A DNA stretch of 6,098 nt. Origin: Sodalis-like endosymbiont of Proechinophthirus fluctus. GTDB taxonomy: Bacteria > Pseudomonadota > Gammaproteobacteria > Enterobacterales > Enterobacteriaceae. The notes beneath the pieces are model-generated. The model had not been told where the DNA came from, ran no database searches, and saw only the letters and a program-made list of their open reading frames with translations. The position numbers and the translations under genes were made by a program. Location: NCBI RefSeq assembly GCF_001602625.1, contig NZ_LECR01000082.1:7954-14051 (forward strand), in the 5' to 3' direction. Below, piece after piece: positions 5,101 to 6,098 of this stretch (positions within the stretch are counted from its first letter, which is position 1; the number at the start of each line of letters is the position of its first letter).

Positions 5101-6098
5101 CTAGACGATTTCCGAACCCTGGCGAGACATGGTTTGCGACAGCGGCAACCAGCACAGCAGAATTAGCATATCCATGGCGAAGGTTATTATCCCCAGGCTG
5201 AAATGGCCTTGCTGCGGCAGAAGCGAGGAGAAGCCGGCAACGACGCCTGAACCGATATTTTGCAGGCCACCGACCAACGTGCCTGCGGTGCCGGCCAGAT
5301 AGGGATAAGGTTCCATCGTGCCGGTGGTGTGGCCAACGGAAACAGCATGCCGCCGCCGAAAAAGAACAGGCCGGCAGGCAACAGCAGTGTCCAGATGGTC
5401 ATGATACCGAACAAGCCCGGCAGCCACATCATTATCTCTGCTAGCAGGAAGCTCAGCACTGCCCGCCACATCAGCGCGCTGAATGATCTGCCCGCGCGCT
5501 CCGCATACCAGGCGCTAAGAAACCTGCCCGGCAACGGCAGGATAAATAACAGGCTGACCTGCCGGCCAGTAGCCCCATTCTGCCTAACAGAACGCCGCTA
5601 CCAGCCTCGAAAGCGATAATCCCCGCTAATCCGCCGACCAGCATTAATAGATAATGATTAAACACCTTTTCACTCAATAGTGACCAAAACCCAAGGCTTC
5701 GGCCGCTGCTTGGCTGGCCGCCGCATCGAAAGCGTCTCTGGTAGATGGAACCAGACCAGCAGACTGACGACTCTGTAGCTCAGTAGCAGCAAAAACGCGA
5801 AGCACACGCGCCAGCCCAGCTATTCGGCAAGCACGCCGCCGATTAACGGCGCCAGCAACGGACTAATCAAAATGCCCATATTGAGAGGCCGTTGGTCCGC
5901 CGCAGCGGGGGGAGACTATCGCAGATGTCGCGCGGCAACTTCCGTGCCATCACGCCGCCGACACCGGTTCCGATACCCTGGATGCCGCAGGCGAATGTCA
6001 TTATCGATAGCCATTTACTTAGCATGGCCAGCATTTGTCCCCAGGAAAAAGATCGCCATACCATTCAAGATGACCGATCTTCGTCCTACCTGGTCGGA
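5101..6098 (-). pseudogene. emrD: emrD pseudogene, 5' end beyond the window (multidrug efflux MFS transporter)
   Basis: EmrD is a 12-helix major facilitator superfamily drug/proton antiporter. Read on the minus strand from the window edge, segments match E. coli EmrD (394 aa) in order from about residue 67: SDQVGRRSVILNGMAIFF (MFS motif A), GIQGIGTGVGGVMARKLPRD, NMGILISPLLAPLIGGVL, LLMLVGGLAGIIAFEAGSGV, ILPLPGRFLSAWYAERAGR, TIWTLLLPAGLFFFGGGML, EPYPYLAGTAG, VGGLQNIGSGV and CWLPLSQTMSRQG, ending with TAG at 5101-5103. The segments lie in different frames: shifts fall near 6040, 5880, between about 5665 and 5720, near 5560 and near 5322. An in-frame TAG lies at 5820-5822. Nothing longer than about 120 codons is open, so the gene is inactive even though its N-terminal part cannot be seen. 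It converges with the glpX remnant, with 71 bp between their stops. Confidence 0.93.

Noticed and set aside
5260..5619. Plus-strand open frame of 119 codons
   Set aside because: It is antisense to recognisable EmrD segments and has no family resemblance of its own.
1..6098. CRISPR array, insertion sequence, tRNA, or prophage elements
   Set aside because: No regularly spaced direct repeats, transposase-like frame, cloverleaf sequence or phage gene could be seen on either strand.

Overview
The window looks like a chromosomal segment of an enterobacterial (Enterobacterales) genome undergoing reductive decay. Gene order ftsN-hslV-hslU-menA-rraA, then zapB on the opposite strand, then glpF...glpX, is the arrangement known from E. 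coli and its relatives. Most of the accessory metabolic genes here are broken while their translations are still easily recognised. Moderate-to-high GC genes, many young pseudogenes and an Enterobacterales backbone fit a recently host-restricted symbiont of the Sodalis type. That assignment is inference from pattern, not a database match.

Left part (1-2098): the last 23 codons of ftsN, a sigma32-like heat-shock promoter whose -35 box overlaps the ftsN stop codon, a short 5'-UTR stem-loop, then intact hslV and hslU (two-component ATP-dependent protease) closed by a strong rho-independent terminator. Catalytic and ATPase motifs are all present.

Middle part (2099-4031): a menA pseudogene (menaquinone synthesis) with an internal deletion, two in-frame stops and several frameshifts; an rraA pseudogene (RNase E inhibitor) with two nonsense codons and two frameshifts; about 230 bp of unassigned sequence; and an intact zapB (cell-division coiled coil) on the minus strand with a strong ribosome-binding site.

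Right part (4032-6098): a long intergenic region between zapB and glpF with a 14-bp perfect inverted repeat, an AT-rich stretch and a GlpR-like operator; then a deletion scar in which the first ~35 codons of glpF are joined directly to the last ~120 codons of glpX, so that glpK and most of both flanking genes are gone; and finally a minus-strand emrD (multidrug efflux) pseudogene that runs off the end of the window.

Together the region shows selective retention: proteostasis (hslVU) and division (ftsN, zapB) survive, whereas menaquinone synthesis, RNase E modulation, glycerol uptake/gluconeogenesis and drug efflux are lost. I see no previously undescribed system; the most informative features are the glpF'-'glpX scar, the surviving regulatory DNA upstream of it, and the inverted repeat.
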